Source: an uncultured Bacteroidales bacterium
GTDB lineage: Bacteria; Bacteroidota; Bacteroidia; Bacteroidales; WCHB1-69
Assembly: GCA_900315705.1 (NCBI GenBank)
Contig: ONAB01000005.1
Span: 1-48,509, forward strand
DNA: 48,509 nt
Direction of reading: 5' to 3'
Shown here in pieces: positions 16,791 through 25,419 of the stretch. The notes beneath the pieces were generated by a model. It saw only the letters and a program-made list of their open reading frames with translations. It did not search any database and was not told where the DNA came from. Each line of letters starts with the position of its first letter. The stretch's first letter is position 1. The translations under genes and the position numbers were made by a program.

Positions 16791-17920
16791 TGCTTATGAA
16801 GAGATTCCCGCACACATTGACCCGCCTGCTGTTCGCCCTGCTGCTCGTCATAATGACGTTGCCGGGGGTGCTGATGTTCGTGCCCGCCACACGGGGCAAG
16901 CCCCTCTTCGGCGTCCAGGAGGCAAAAATCAAAGAGAGAAGCCCGATAATGTACTATTTGGGCAAGCACGACGACATCGAGCAGTGGGTAAAGCAGCACG
17001 TGGGCTTCTGCAACCACGGGGTAAGATTATACAACGAACTCAACTACAGACTGTTCCGATACTCTTCCGCCCCAAAACTCATCATTGGCCAAGACGACTA
17101 TTTCTATGAGAACATCTATCTGAACGAATATACAGGACAGGACTTTGTCGGGGAGGCGGTGATAAAAAACAACATCGTACAGTTCAAGCAGTTGCAAGAC
17201 TCGCTCCACGCGAGGGGCATTGAGTTGCTGTTGGTGTTGGAGCCGGGCAAGGCGCGTGTTATGCCGGAGCATCTGCCGCGCCGCTGCCAGAAGGGAGCGT
17301 CCACCAACTATGAGCTATACGCCCGCTATGCACGGGAGTGCGGGGTGCGGATGCTTGACCTGGACGCCTGGTTCCAGTCCATCGTGGCAAAAGAGTCGCA
17401 TCCGCTCTACGCGCGCCACGGCATCCACTGGAGCACCTACGGGATGTGGCGTGCCGCCGACACGCTGCAGCGTTTCATCGAACGGGAGTGCGGCACTAAG
17501 CTCTCCTCGTTCCGCCATCTTGGCGACTCGCTCTCCACCCTCAACAAGGACCTCGACTTCGACCTCGAACCCCCGATGAACCTGATCCACGAACTCAAGC
17601 ACGAACAACTGTGTTTCCCCATTATGGAGCCCCAGGCGCGGCTCGCCCAGCGCCCCCGCGTCCTCATCGTCGCCGACAGCTATTGCTGGAGTCTGTGGGA
17701 CCACGGCATTTTCCAGCAATGGTTCGAGGAACCGGAGTTTTGGTATTACAACAACACCGTCTATCCGGACATCTGGGACCCGACCGCACGCTACGTCGAT
17801 AAGAGCCAGTTGCCGGAGGTGCTGAGAAACAAGGATGTCATCCTGCTGATGATCACGGACGCCAATCTGCGGGACTTTGGTTGGGGGTTTATCCACGAAT
17901 TACACGAATTGCACGAATAA
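16790..17920 (+). CDS. AlgX/AlgJ-like SGNH-fold O-acetylation partner
   Basis: A 376-residue protein with one N-terminal membrane anchor (about 8-30) and a periplasmic SGNH-like domain. The sequence shows HGIHWSTYG with His213, corresponding to the DHHW-type motif (the leading Asp is not kept), and ADSYCWS with Ser297 as the candidate nucleophile. Such proteins accept the acyl group exported by MBOAT partners and move it to the polysaccharide. The start overlaps the MBOAT stop. The last residues (HELHELHE) are encoded by a 9-bp repeat that continues past the stop codon, so the C-terminus has probably been extended by repeat growth. Confidence 0.85.
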   Translation: MLMKRFPHTLTRLLFALLLVIMTLPGVLMFVPATRGKPLFGVQEAKIKERSPIMYYLGKHDDIEQWVKQHVGFCNHGVRLYNELNYRLFRYSSAPKLIIGQDDYFYENIYLNEYTGQDFVGEAVIKNNIVQFKQLQDSLHARGIELLLVLEPGKARVMPEHLPRRCQKGASTNYELYARYARECGVRMLDLDAWFQSIVAKESHPLYARHGIHWSTYGMWRAADTLQRFIERECGTKLSSFRHLGDSLSTLNKDLDFDLEPPMNLIHELKHEQLCFPIMEPQARLAQRPRVLIVADSYCWSLWDHGIFQQWFEEPEFWYYNNTVYPDIWDPTARYVDKSQLPEVLRNKDVILLMITDANLRDFGWGFIHELHELHE

Positions 17921-17949
17921 GTCCACGAATTACACGAATTGCACGAATT
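17892..17949. repeat. 27-bp direct repeat of CACGAATTx 9-mers across a stop codon
   Basis: Two copies of a 27-bp sequence made of three 9-bp units (CACGAATTA, CACGAATTG, CACGAAT-), at 17892-17918 and 17922-17948. The first copy encodes the last residues of the SGNH protein and the second lies after its TAA. Confidence 0.85.
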
Positions 17950-18003
17950 ATCTACAATAAATTAGGGGCTCCCTCGTTGTAGCAATTCATAATAAACCCT
18001 GGT

Positions 18004-20400
18004 ATGACAAGACGACTTCTACCCTATCTGTTAACGACAATGATGATGCTTTGCGCCACCCTGCTGATGGCGCAGCGCGTGACGCTGTCGGGGACAGTGC
18101 GCGACGCGGCCACGGGCGAGAGTCTGATGGGGGCGTATGTCATACTCACCGACACCGCCAACCCCAACGCGACGCAGGGGTGCGTCAGCAACCAGGCGGG
18201 ATTCTACTCCATTTCCGTGATGAGAGGCACTTACAAGCTGTCTGTCAGCTACTTGTCGTACAAAACCATCGAAGAGACCTTGGTGTTGAACAAGACGGTC
18301 AGCCGGTCGTTCGACTTGGAGCCCACGGCCATTGCGGGCGAAGAGGTGGTGATTCAGGGCGAGCGCACCGACCGCAACATCGCCTCTGCGGACGTGGGCC
18401 GTATGGAGATGAAGATCGAGGCCATCAAGGCGATGCCCGCGCTGATGGGCGAGGCTGACATCATCAAGTCGATACAGCTGCTGCCGGGCGTGATGTCGGG
18501 GGGCGAGGGCAACAGCGGCTATTACGTGCGCGGCGGCGGCACCGACCAGAACTTAGTGCTGCTTGACGAGGCCACCGTCTATAACACCAGCCACCTCTTC
18601 GGATTCTTCTCCATCTTCAACGCCGATGCCGTGAAGGACATCGATATGGTCAAGTCGGGAATGCCCGCCTACTACGGAGGGCGCGCCGCCTCGATACTGA
18701 ACGTTTACCAAAAAGAGGGCAACCTGAAGCGATTCGGGGTGGACGGGGGCATCGGGCTCATCTTCTCGCACCTCACCGTGCAGGGGCCCTTGAAGAAGAA
18801 CAAGGCTTCCTTCATCATCTCGGGGCGGCGCACCTACGCCGACGCGCTTATCCAACCCTTCCTCAAGCCCAAATCGCCCCTCAAGGGTATGGATTTCTAC
18901 TTTTACGATCTCAACGCGAAGTTCAATGTCATCGTCAACGACAAGCACAGGCTCTATTTCGGCGCCTATTACGGGGGCGATGTGTATGGGTTCAAGTCGT
19001 CGTCGGGGATGACGCGCGCCACCTTCAAGTGGTACAACGCGACGGCCTCGGCGCGCTGGAACTACATCATCAGTCCGAAGCTCTTCCTCAACACTTCCGC
19101 CACCTTCAGCTATTATGATTTCAACACGGAGATGGGGATGGACGTCTTCCAATTCAAGCTCGGGTCGGGCATTCGCGACTACGGGCTGAAGAGCGAGCTG
19201 ACGTGGATGCCGACGCCGAAGCACAACCTGCGTTTCGGCGTGCACGAGTTGCTGCACCAGTGCATCCCCGGACAATATGCGGTGCAAGCCGGTGAAGGGA
19301 TGGATTTCGCCCTGCCCAAGGTGCAGCCCTATTTTGCCAACGAGTTGAGCATCTACGCCAACGACGAGTACGACATCTCGCGGCGCTGGAAACTCAATAT
19401 GGGCCTGCGGTACACCAACTTCTGCCATATCGGCGCTTTCACCCGCTATGTGACGGACGATTTCGGCAACGTCGTCGATTCCATCCTGTACAAGCCCGGC
19501 CAGATCGTCAGCCAGTACAACAAGGTGGAGCCTCGGCTCTCTGTGCGTTTCCTCATCGACTCGATGACCTCCCTGAAGGCTTCCGCCACCCTGAACTACC
19601 AGTTCCTGCACCAGATATCCATCGCCTCCATATCGCTGCCCACCGACGTGTGGATGCCCTGCACCGACCTGATGAAGCCGCAGACGGTGATGCAGGTCTC
19701 CTTAGGGGTGTTCCGCAACTTCTATCACCATATGTTCGAGAGCTATGTGGACTTGTATTATAAAAAGATGTACAATCTGGCCGAGTACCGCGACGGGCTG
19801 GATTTCGGCGCCTTCGTGCTCAATCCCGACCAACTGTACGTGTACGGCCAGGGCTGGTCGGCCGGTGCGGAGTTCTTCTTCAAGAAGACGCGGGGCAAGA
19901 TCACCGGCTTCATCGGCTACACGTTAGGATACACCCGCAGGCAGTTCGACGATCTCAACAACGGCAACCCCTTCTGGGCCAAGTACGACCGCCGCCACGA
20001 CGTCTCCATCAGTCTCAGCTACGAGATCCTGCGCAACAAGCTGAGTGTCTCTGCCCTGTGGGTCTATCAGACGGGCAACACGATGACCATCCCCGTAGGG
20101 TACTACTTCTATATGGGCTCCTACATCACCGAGTTCAGCGAGCGCAACGGCTACCGGATGCCGCCCTACCACCGCCTCGACCTCGCCGTGAACTGGACCA
20201 TCAAGAAGACCAGCAAGTTCGAGACGGGACTCAACTTCTCCGTCTATAACGTCTATAATCGCAAGAACCCCTTCTTCATTTATCTGGAAACCCACGCCGA
20301 CATAGAACCGGGAGAGACCAACTTCACCATTGGCAACAAGGCCTACCAGATGAGTCTGTTCCCGATTATTCCGTCGGTGACGTGGAACTTCAAATTTTAA
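18004..20400 (+). CDS. TonB-dependent outer membrane receptor with carboxypeptidase-like N-terminal domain
   Basis: A 798-residue outer membrane receptor for active uptake driven by TonB. Signal peptide 1-23; a CarboxypepD_reg-like beta-sandwich (about 26-110; VTLSGTVRDAATGESLMGAYV); a plug domain (about 125-240; LPGVMSGGEGNSGYYVRGGG); and a barrel ending in the aromatic C-terminus TWNFKF. It is shorter than SusC receptors and no SusD gene follows; a DUF4249 lipoprotein does. The substrate is unknown; metal complexes or peptides are as plausible as sugars. Confidence 0.93.
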   Translation: MTRRLLPYLLTTMMMLCATLLMAQRVTLSGTVRDAATGESLMGAYVILTDTANPNATQGCVSNQAGFYSISVMRGTYKLSVSYLSYKTIEETLVLNKTVSRSFDLEPTAIAGEEVVIQGERTDRNIASADVGRMEMKIEAIKAMPALMGEADIIKSIQLLPGVMSGGEGNSGYYVRGGGTDQNLVLLDEATVYNTSHLFGFFSIFNADAVKDIDMVKSGMPAYYGGRAASILNVYQKEGNLKRFGVDGGIGLIFSHLTVQGPLKKNKASFIISGRRTYADALIQPFLKPKSPLKGMDFYFYDLNAKFNVIVNDKHRLYFGAYYGGDVYGFKSSSGMTRATFKWYNATASARWNYIISPKLFLNTSATFSYYDFNTEMGMDVFQFKLGSGIRDYGLKSELTWMPTPKHNLRFGVHELLHQCIPGQYAVQAGEGMDFALPKVQPYFANELSIYANDEYDISRRWKLNMGLRYTNFCHIGAFTRYVTDDFGNVVDSILYKPGQIVSQYNKVEPRLSVRFLIDSMTSLKASATLNYQFLHQISIASISLPTDVWMPCTDLMKPQTVMQVSLGVFRNFYHHMFESYVDLYYKKMYNLAEYRDGLDFGAFVLNPDQLYVYGQGWSAGAEFFFKKTRGKITGFIGYTLGYTRRQFDDLNNGNPFWAKYDRRHDVSISLSYEILRNKLSVSALWVYQTGNTMTIPVGYYFYMGSYITEFSERNGYRMPPYHRLDLAVNWTIKKTSKFETGLNFSVYNVYNRKNPFFIYLETHADIEPGETNFTIGNKAYQMSLFPIIPSVTWNFKF

Positions 20401-20409
20401 GTTATTAAG

Positions 20410-20519
20410 AAATTAAGGGTTAAGGGTTAAGAAACTAAGAAACTAAGAAACTAAGAAACTAAGAAACTAAGAAACTAAGAAACTAAGAAACTAGGAAACT
20501 AAGAAATTAAGAAATTAAT
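20410..20519. repeat. AAACTAAG 8-mer microsatellite, 11 units
   Basis: TTAAGGG 7-mers (about 20414-20428) lead into eleven 8-mers (20432-20519): nine AAACTAAG (one AAACTAGG) followed by AAATTAAG and AAATTAAT. The array ends with the same two variant units as the other copies. It lies between the TonB receptor and the DUF4249 gene. Confidence 0.9.
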
Positions 20520-20526
20520 TGGAAAT

Positions 20527-21525
20527 ATGATTAATATTGGTTTGTTTGAGGGTTGGTGGAGGCGAATTCGGGTGGGTTTGCTGGTGTTGGTTATGGTGTT
20601 TGTTTCGGCGCTGTTTTTCGGGGCGTGCGAGACCGAGATTGAGGTGGACTTGCCGGATTACGAGCCGAAGCTGGTCATTGAGGGCACCATAGAGAATGGC
20701 CAGCCCGCCATCGTGACGTTGACGCGCAGCATCCCCTACTTCGCCGATATGGATATGCAGTACATAATGAACAACCTGTTCATCTTTGATGCGACAGTGA
20801 TTGTCACCTCCTCCGACGGGGAGTGTGACACGCTAACCCTACCGCGACCTCCACTTTACATGGACGCGCCCCTGATGATTGCATACGTCAGCCCGACCTT
20901 GCGGGGGCGCGAGAACACCTCCTACACGCTCACGGTCAAATACTACGATGGAAAAGACACTGTGAAAGCAGTCGCTGTGACAACCATCCCACACACCTTC
21001 GACCTTGACTCCGTCTGGTTCAGCTATCTTTCTGAAATCCTCAACAAGGACACGATGCGCACCGTGCGGGTGCTGATGAGCGACAACGGCGCAGAGGCCA
21101 ACTACTATCGTTTCCAGGTCAAGGTCAGCTGTCCCAAGTTCACCGACCGGCTGTGGGTCAGCACCGTGCCAGTGGCCTTCGATGACAAGACCTTCAACGG
21201 GATCACGTTCAACTACGAGCTGGAGCGCTACGGCATCACGATGCTGCACACCTTCGGGATGAGCGAAGCGCAAAGCCAAGCCTGCAGACGCCTCACCTTC
21301 CGGCCCGGCGACACCGTATATGTGAAACACAGTCTGATGGATTACAATACCTACCGCTTTATGGTTTCAGGCGGCAGCGAGGCCATCCTCGGCTCGAACC
21401 CCTTCACCAACCCCGCGCCCGTGATTTCCAACATCGAGGGCGAAAACGTCCTGGGCGCCTGGTGCGGCTTCGCCTCCAAAATCGACAAGATATATTGGGA
21501 AGACACGGTGGGGTACTATAATTAA
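20527..21525 (+). CDS. DUF4249-family outer membrane lipoprotein
   Basis: A 332-residue lipoprotein. The ATG start gives a basic N-terminus, a hydrophobic helix and lipobox Cys34 (LFFGAC), followed by the family-typical opening TEIEVDLPDYEPKLVIEGTI. DUF4249 proteins are generally found directly downstream of CarboxypepD-type TonB receptors, as here, and are thought to act with them at the cell surface. The biochemical function is unknown. A microsatellite separates it from the receptor, and 8-mer repeats also follow its stop codon. Confidence 0.88.
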   Translation: MINIGLFEGWWRRIRVGLLVLVMVFVSALFFGACETEIEVDLPDYEPKLVIEGTIENGQPAIVTLTRSIPYFADMDMQYIMNNLFIFDATVIVTSSDGECDTLTLPRPPLYMDAPLMIAYVSPTLRGRENTSYTLTVKYYDGKDTVKAVAVTTIPHTFDLDSVWFSYLSEILNKDTMRTVRVLMSDNGAEANYYRFQVKVSCPKFTDRLWVSTVPVAFDDKTFNGITFNYELERYGITMLHTFGMSEAQSQACRRLTFRPGDTVYVKHSLMDYNTYRFMVSGGSEAILGSNPFTNPAPVISNIEGENVLGAWCGFASKIDKIYWEDTVGYYN

Positions 21526-21591
21526 GAAACTAAGAAATTAAGAAACTAAGAAATATAGTCTTAAGTCTCAAGTCTTAAGTCTCAAGTCTCA
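21524..21591. repeat. 8-mer and 7-mer microsatellites
   Basis: Short AAACTAAG/AAATTAAG units (about 21524-21552) are followed by five 7-mers AGTCTTA/AGTCTCA (21557-21591). The 7-mer is the reverse complement of the TAAGACT unit at 43035-43055. The tract lies between convergent genes and touches the stop of the small minus-strand gene. Confidence 0.85.
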
Positions 21592-21840
21592 ATCATACTC
21601 ATTCTCCTCGTACCAGATGTCATAATCCAGGTCGTCCCAGTATTGGTCCTGACGTTCCATTTCGGTTTCCGCATCGTTTTTAGGTGGGATGATGGAGTAG
21701 TCGGAGGCGTTGAACAGCCAGTGCTCCATCGTCTCGCAGGAGGAGAACGACAGGCAGCACGTCGAGGCAAAGAGGAGCAGCCACAGGAGTGTCACTCCCC
21801 TATTTCTTCTTGCGGGCCGGGGGTTCTTGTCCGATGACAT
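21589..21840 (-). CDS. small acidic lipoprotein of unknown function
   Basis: A short protein (83 aa from ATG 21840) with a basic N-terminus (RPARRNRG), a hydrophobic segment and lipobox-like FSSC at Cys35, then an acidic Tyr/Trp/Asp-rich tail. From this ATG it overlaps the 3' end of the subtilase gene by 41 bp. A GTG at 21795, just after the subtilase stop, is a possible start but would remove the basic n-region. It is translationally close to the subtilase, so it may be co-expressed. No family is recognised. Confidence 0.5.
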   Translation of the reverse strand: MSSDKNPRPARRNRGVTLLWLLLFASTCCLSFSSCETMEHWLFNASDYSIIPPKNDAETEMERQDQYWDDLDYDIWYEENEYD

Positions 21841-23536
21841 AGAGCAGTTTGGTATCATTGTATTCAATTTCGAGGGTGCTGAGTTGGTAAGAGTTTTTCT
21901 TTGTGCATTTGGGCAGAACTATATAATAAAATGTCACCCAGTCGCCATCTCTGGTCAGGGAAGTAAAGAAGGATTTGCACGTCAGTTTTTTCGGTTTCCC
22001 TTTACCGTCGGCAGGTAGCAGAGAACAATGGGGAGGCTGCGTCTTGCCAGTAACTTGATGGGGATTGAAGCCGAAAAACAGCGTGTCGGTGTCGAAGGCC
22101 ACAAAAGAGATGCTGAACGAGGCGGGGGCCGGTTGTTTCAACATATTGTAGGCCTGCAAGAAGTCGGGGAGCCCATATCCGAGCAGAGAGTCAGGCTCGG
22201 TGGATTGCGAGCTGCTTTGGCGCACGGCCTCCATAATCTCATAGTTTGTTTTGTCGGGGAACGCTTGCCAAAGACAGGCCACCATTCCGGCCATCAAGGG
22301 TGCGGAGTATGAGGTGCCTGCCGCGAAATTCACTCGCCCGGAGGCATTGCCGGCATAGCAACCGTAGCCCAGGGCACACACATCGGGTTTGACACGACCG
22401 TCGGCGGTGGGCCCAACGGAACTAAAGTGTGCTTTTTTGCCGTTGACACCTACAGCGCCCACGGTCAGGATGCCCTCCGCATCGGCGGGACAGCCAATAT
22501 ATTTCCAATCCTCCGAGCCCTCGTTGCCGGCGCTATTGCACACGATCATCCCCTTGGCGGCGGCGATGGTGGCGGCGCGCGAGGCACGGCTCACCCGGCC
22601 ATTGAGGTCTGCACGAGTGCGCAACTGCGTGGAATCGTCGAACTCGGTGTAGCCTAATGAGGAGTTGACAATCTGGCAGCCGAGGCTGTCGGCCAGCTCG
22701 AGGCCCGCCACCCAGTTGTCCTCCTCCACCTTGTGCTCGGAGCGTCCGTCTTCGGTTTGGAAGAGGTAGAACTGCGCCATCGGGGCGGTGCCCACCATCT
22801 CGCCCGGCGAGCAGGCGGCGATGCAGGAGAGCACGCCCGTGCCGTGCGAGCCCGTGCGGAAAGGCGACCGGCCGGGTTGCACGAAATTGCGCACGCCCAG
22901 CACGCGGTTGTCATCAAAAAGGTTATGGAAGAAATGGAGAGTATCCACCTTCAGGAAACCGGCATCCAACACAGCCATCTGCACCCCTTCGCCACGATAG
23001 CCCATCCGATGCAGCCACTGGATGCTGTTCATCCGCACCTGCTTGTCGGCACGGCCGTAGTCATAGTCGCGGCGCTTCTGCCAATCGGCCAAGTCGGTGT
23101 GGGCCACATCGCCCACTGCTTCATAGCGGAAGAGAGTGTCCAGATCGGTCTCCGGCTTGTCTAATCTGACGGTCCGTTCCACAAAATCGACGCAGGGCAG
23201 TGCCTCGATGAGGGGCTGTATGCCCTCCCGTTCGGAATAGATGGTGATGCCGTTGAGCCACTTCGAACGGGTAAGCAGTCGCATACTGTCGTCGAGGGCC
23301 AGCACCTGGCGGATATAGGATTCATTGACGGGGATGTCGAGTTCATCAACGGGGATATGATAGCGTTGCCGCAGCTCCAGTGCCCTTGGGGAGAGCAGTT
23401 CCGCGGGGCGGTTCACGGAATAGGGCGAGCCGGCCTTGTCTTTGAACTGCACCCAATACTTGGCGGGGTGCTGGGCGAATGCGGCGGTGCACAGCAGCAT
23501 CCATAAGAGCAACAGGAAGAGAGGTGCTTTTTTCAT
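21800..23536 (-). CDS. secreted subtilisin-like (S8) serine protease
   Basis: A 578-residue secreted endopeptidase. The signal peptide ends near AFAQ. The N-terminal part (to about 180) resembles the inhibitor/propeptide region common in Bacteroidetes subtilases (SPRALELRQRYHIPVDELDIPV). The catalytic triad is visible: Asp191 (AVLDAGF), His231 (GSHGTGV), Ser409 (GTSYSAP), with the oxyanion Asn in NSAGNEG. A C-terminal beta-rich domain of about 120 residues ends in KKK with no T9SS sorting motif. It lies 6 bp downstream of the acyl-CoA ligase gene. Substrate is unknown. Confidence 0.92.
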   Translation of the reverse strand: MKKAPLFLLLLWMLLCTAAFAQHPAKYWVQFKDKAGSPYSVNRPAELLSPRALELRQRYHIPVDELDIPVNESYIRQVLALDDSMRLLTRSKWLNGITIYSEREGIQPLIEALPCVDFVERTVRLDKPETDLDTLFRYEAVGDVAHTDLADWQKRRDYDYGRADKQVRMNSIQWLHRMGYRGEGVQMAVLDAGFLKVDTLHFFHNLFDDNRVLGVRNFVQPGRSPFRTGSHGTGVLSCIAACSPGEMVGTAPMAQFYLFQTEDGRSEHKVEEDNWVAGLELADSLGCQIVNSSLGYTEFDDSTQLRTRADLNGRVSRASRAATIAAAKGMIVCNSAGNEGSEDWKYIGCPADAEGILTVGAVGVNGKKAHFSSVGPTADGRVKPDVCALGYGCYAGNASGRVNFAAGTSYSAPLMAGMVACLWQAFPDKTNYEIMEAVRQSSSQSTEPDSLLGYGLPDFLQAYNMLKQPAPASFSISFVAFDTDTLFFGFNPHQVTGKTQPPHCSLLPADGKGKPKKLTCKSFFTSLTRDGDWVTFYYIVLPKCTKKNSYQLSTLEIEYNDTKLLYVIGQEPPARKKK

Positions 23537-23542
23537 CGTTGA

Positions 23543-25162
23543 TTAGCGGTAGAGGTAACGTTTGATGCTCATCTTCGGGGTTTTCTCGAAGGGGCGGTCC
23601 ACCAGTTCCACCTTGGCAATCCGGCTGAAGGAGGGCAGCGACTTGTTGGCGGCTGAACGGATGGCCTCCGGAATGGCGTAGCAGGCCTTGGCGTCCATAT
23701 CTTCCGGGATGTCAGGATATACGAGCGCCACGATCTTCCCTCCCCTATCCACGACAAGAGATTCGTTCACGTATGGGCAGCTGGAGAGCACTGCTTCCAG
23801 TTCCTCAGGATAGACATTCTGGCCGTTGGCGCTGAGAATCATTGACTTGATACGGCCACGGATGAAGATGTTGCCGTATTTGTCCATCACCCCCAGGTCG
23901 CCGGTGCGGAACCAGCCGTCTTCGGTGAAGGCGTTGGCAGTGGCCTCGGGATTTTTGTAATAGCCGATGGTGAGGTTGCGGCCCTTGGCCTGGATCTCAC
24001 CGGCGATGCGTGCCGGGTTCTCGGAGTCGATACGGATCTCGTGGACGGGTTTGCCGCAGGAGCCGGGCACGAATTTGGTCCACCACTCCCAGCCCAACAG
24101 CGGGCAGGCCTCGGTCATTCCGTAGCCCACCATATAGGGCAGGTGCATCTTGCGGAAGCAGCTCTCCACCTCCGGCTTGAGCGGGGCGCCGCCCATAATG
24201 AAGCAACGCACCTTGCCACCGAAAGCGTTCACCACCTTTTTACACATAGTTTTGTATATCAAATTGTTGACACCAGGAACCGCAAGCAAGACTTTAAGTT
24301 TCTCCATTGCTGGCTTGATGGAGTTGGCATAGATTTTCTCCATCACTAACGGCACGGTAACCACCATATAGGGGCGCACCTCCTGCATCGCCTTGAGGAG
24401 TGTTGTGGGCGACGGGGCCTTGCCCAGGAAATAGACCGTGACGCCATCGATGTTGGGGTGGATGAACTCGATGGCAAGCCCGTACATATGGGCCAGGGGC
24501 AGCATCGAGACGATGGTCTCCCCGGGCTGGTTCGGGAAATGGGTGTTGCTGAAATCGTCGGTGTCGGAAATGGCGCCGTAGGTGAGCATCACGCCTTTGG
24601 GATTGCCCGAGGTGCCCGAAGTGTAGTTTATGATGGCCAGGTCGTCCCAATTGTCGGAGGGATAGGAAATCTGGTCGGGGGTCATTCCGGAGGGGTACGT
24701 GGAGGCGAAGGCTCTGTCGCGGTTCTCCCAGGCGGCAGCCACCGCTTCGTCACGGTGCCACAGCATCCGTCCGTCCTTCACGTTGAAGGCGGCCTTGACC
24801 AAAGGTATGTCGTCAGGATTCAGTTTCGTCCAGATATCGTCGTCGGTGAAGAGCAGGGTGCTGTCGGAGTGGTTCACCAGTGCGGCGATGCTGTTCGGGA
24901 GAAAATCGGCCAGGATGGGCACGGCCACGCAGCCGTTGACATTGGTGCCCCAGAAGGTCATCGCCCAGCGGGCGGAATTGCGGGCGCAGATGGCGATTTT
25001 CTCGCCCTTGCCGATGTTGGCCGTCGACAGGAAAAGGCGGAATTGCTCGATATGGGTGGCCAGATCCGCATAGGTGAAGCATTCACCGCCAAAGTCACAA
25101 AGTGCATTTTGTTCCCAATGTTCACGGACCGTGTCCTCCAATTTCTTCAAATAATGTTTCAT
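23543..25162 (-). CDS. long-chain fatty acid--CoA ligase (AMP-binding family)
   Basis: A 539-residue ATP-dependent acyl-CoA (or acyl-ACP) ligase that activates fatty acids. The P-loop-like motif YTSGTSGNPKGVML lies near residue 190. The adenylate-binding region includes GYGMTEACPL, the hinge region contains WFRTGDLGVMDKYGNIFIRGR, and the C-terminus is lysine-rich (FEKTPKMSIKRYLYR). An upstream TTG at 25213 would add 17 residues from the AT-rich leader; ATG 25162 fits the family start. The leader has competing hairpins (see 25205-25293). The subtilase gene follows at 6 bp, probably as one transcript. Confidence 0.93.
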   Translation of the reverse strand: MKHYLKKLEDTVREHWEQNALCDFGGECFTYADLATHIEQFRLFLSTANIGKGEKIAICARNSARWAMTFWGTNVNGCVAVPILADFLPNSIAALVNHSDSTLLFTDDDIWTKLNPDDIPLVKAAFNVKDGRMLWHRDEAVAAAWENRDRAFASTYPSGMTPDQISYPSDNWDDLAIINYTSGTSGNPKGVMLTYGAISDTDDFSNTHFPNQPGETIVSMLPLAHMYGLAIEFIHPNIDGVTVYFLGKAPSPTTLLKAMQEVRPYMVVTVPLVMEKIYANSIKPAMEKLKVLLAVPGVNNLIYKTMCKKVVNAFGGKVRCFIMGGAPLKPEVESCFRKMHLPYMVGYGMTEACPLLGWEWWTKFVPGSCGKPVHEIRIDSENPARIAGEIQAKGRNLTIGYYKNPEATANAFTEDGWFRTGDLGVMDKYGNIFIRGRIKSMILSANGQNVYPEELEAVLSSCPYVNESLVVDRGGKIVALVYPDIPEDMDAKACYAIPEAIRSAANKSLPSFSRIAKVELVDRPFEKTPKMSIKRYLYR

Positions 25163-25204
25163 AAAATTCTGTTTATCAAATTCTTGATTAAAAAGAAGAA
25201 TAAC

Positions 25205-25254
25205 AACGCCCAAAGGCGTTTTTCTATGTCAAAAGGCGAAAAAAAACGCCTTTT
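25205..25254 (-). promoter_or_regulatory. leader with mutually exclusive hairpins, possible attenuator
   Basis: In transcript order, AAAAGGCG pairs with CGCCTTTT across a U8 loop (25231-25254), and AACGCC pairs with GGCGTT across a 4-nt loop (25205-25220). A perfect 12-bp pairing between 25212-25223 and 25242-25253 would exclude both. This layout is that of an attenuator or antiterminator. Bidirectional termination between the divergent genes is the simpler alternative, though the hairpins lie downstream of the ligase promoter. Confidence 0.5.
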
Positions 25255-25264
25255 TTTGAGGTTG

Positions 25265-25293
25265 CAAAGGTATAAAAATATAGAAAACGACAA
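25265..25293 (-). promoter_or_regulatory. promoter of the acyl-CoA ligase / subtilase group
   Basis: On the minus strand a -33 TTG (25291-25293) and an exact -7 TACCTTTG (25265-25272) are 18 bp apart. This matches Bacteroidetes sigma-70-type spacing and starts transcription about 95 bp ahead of the ligase ATG. Confidence 0.6.
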
Positions 25294-25407
25294 GTGGCAC
25301 CTATATATGAATTACATAATGATTTAAAAACCGCTCATATACTATCAATGTAAATCTTGGGATATAAATAAAAAAATTAGACAATGTTTTTATTTTAGAA
25401 ATTTTTA

Positions 25408-25415
25408 TATTTTTG
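25408..25415 (+). promoter_or_regulatory. -7 element TATTTTTG ahead of a structured RNA and the Abi gene
   Basis: Exact TAnnTTTG match. Transcription would begin close to 25420, right at the hairpin described next and about 75 nt before the Abi-family ATG. The -33 region is T-rich (TGTTTT, about 25385) without a clear TTG. Confidence 0.55.
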
Positions 25416-25419
25416 CAAG

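Noticed and set aside
20432-20519. CRISPR array or iteron origin
   Set aside because: Units are contiguous 8-mers without spacers. No replication gene or DnaA boxes are nearby, and the same arrays occur at many gene ends.
18004-21525. SusCD-type polysaccharide utilisation locus
   Set aside because: The receptor is shorter than SusC, the partner is DUF4249 rather than SusD, and no glycoside hydrolase or sensor is adjacent.
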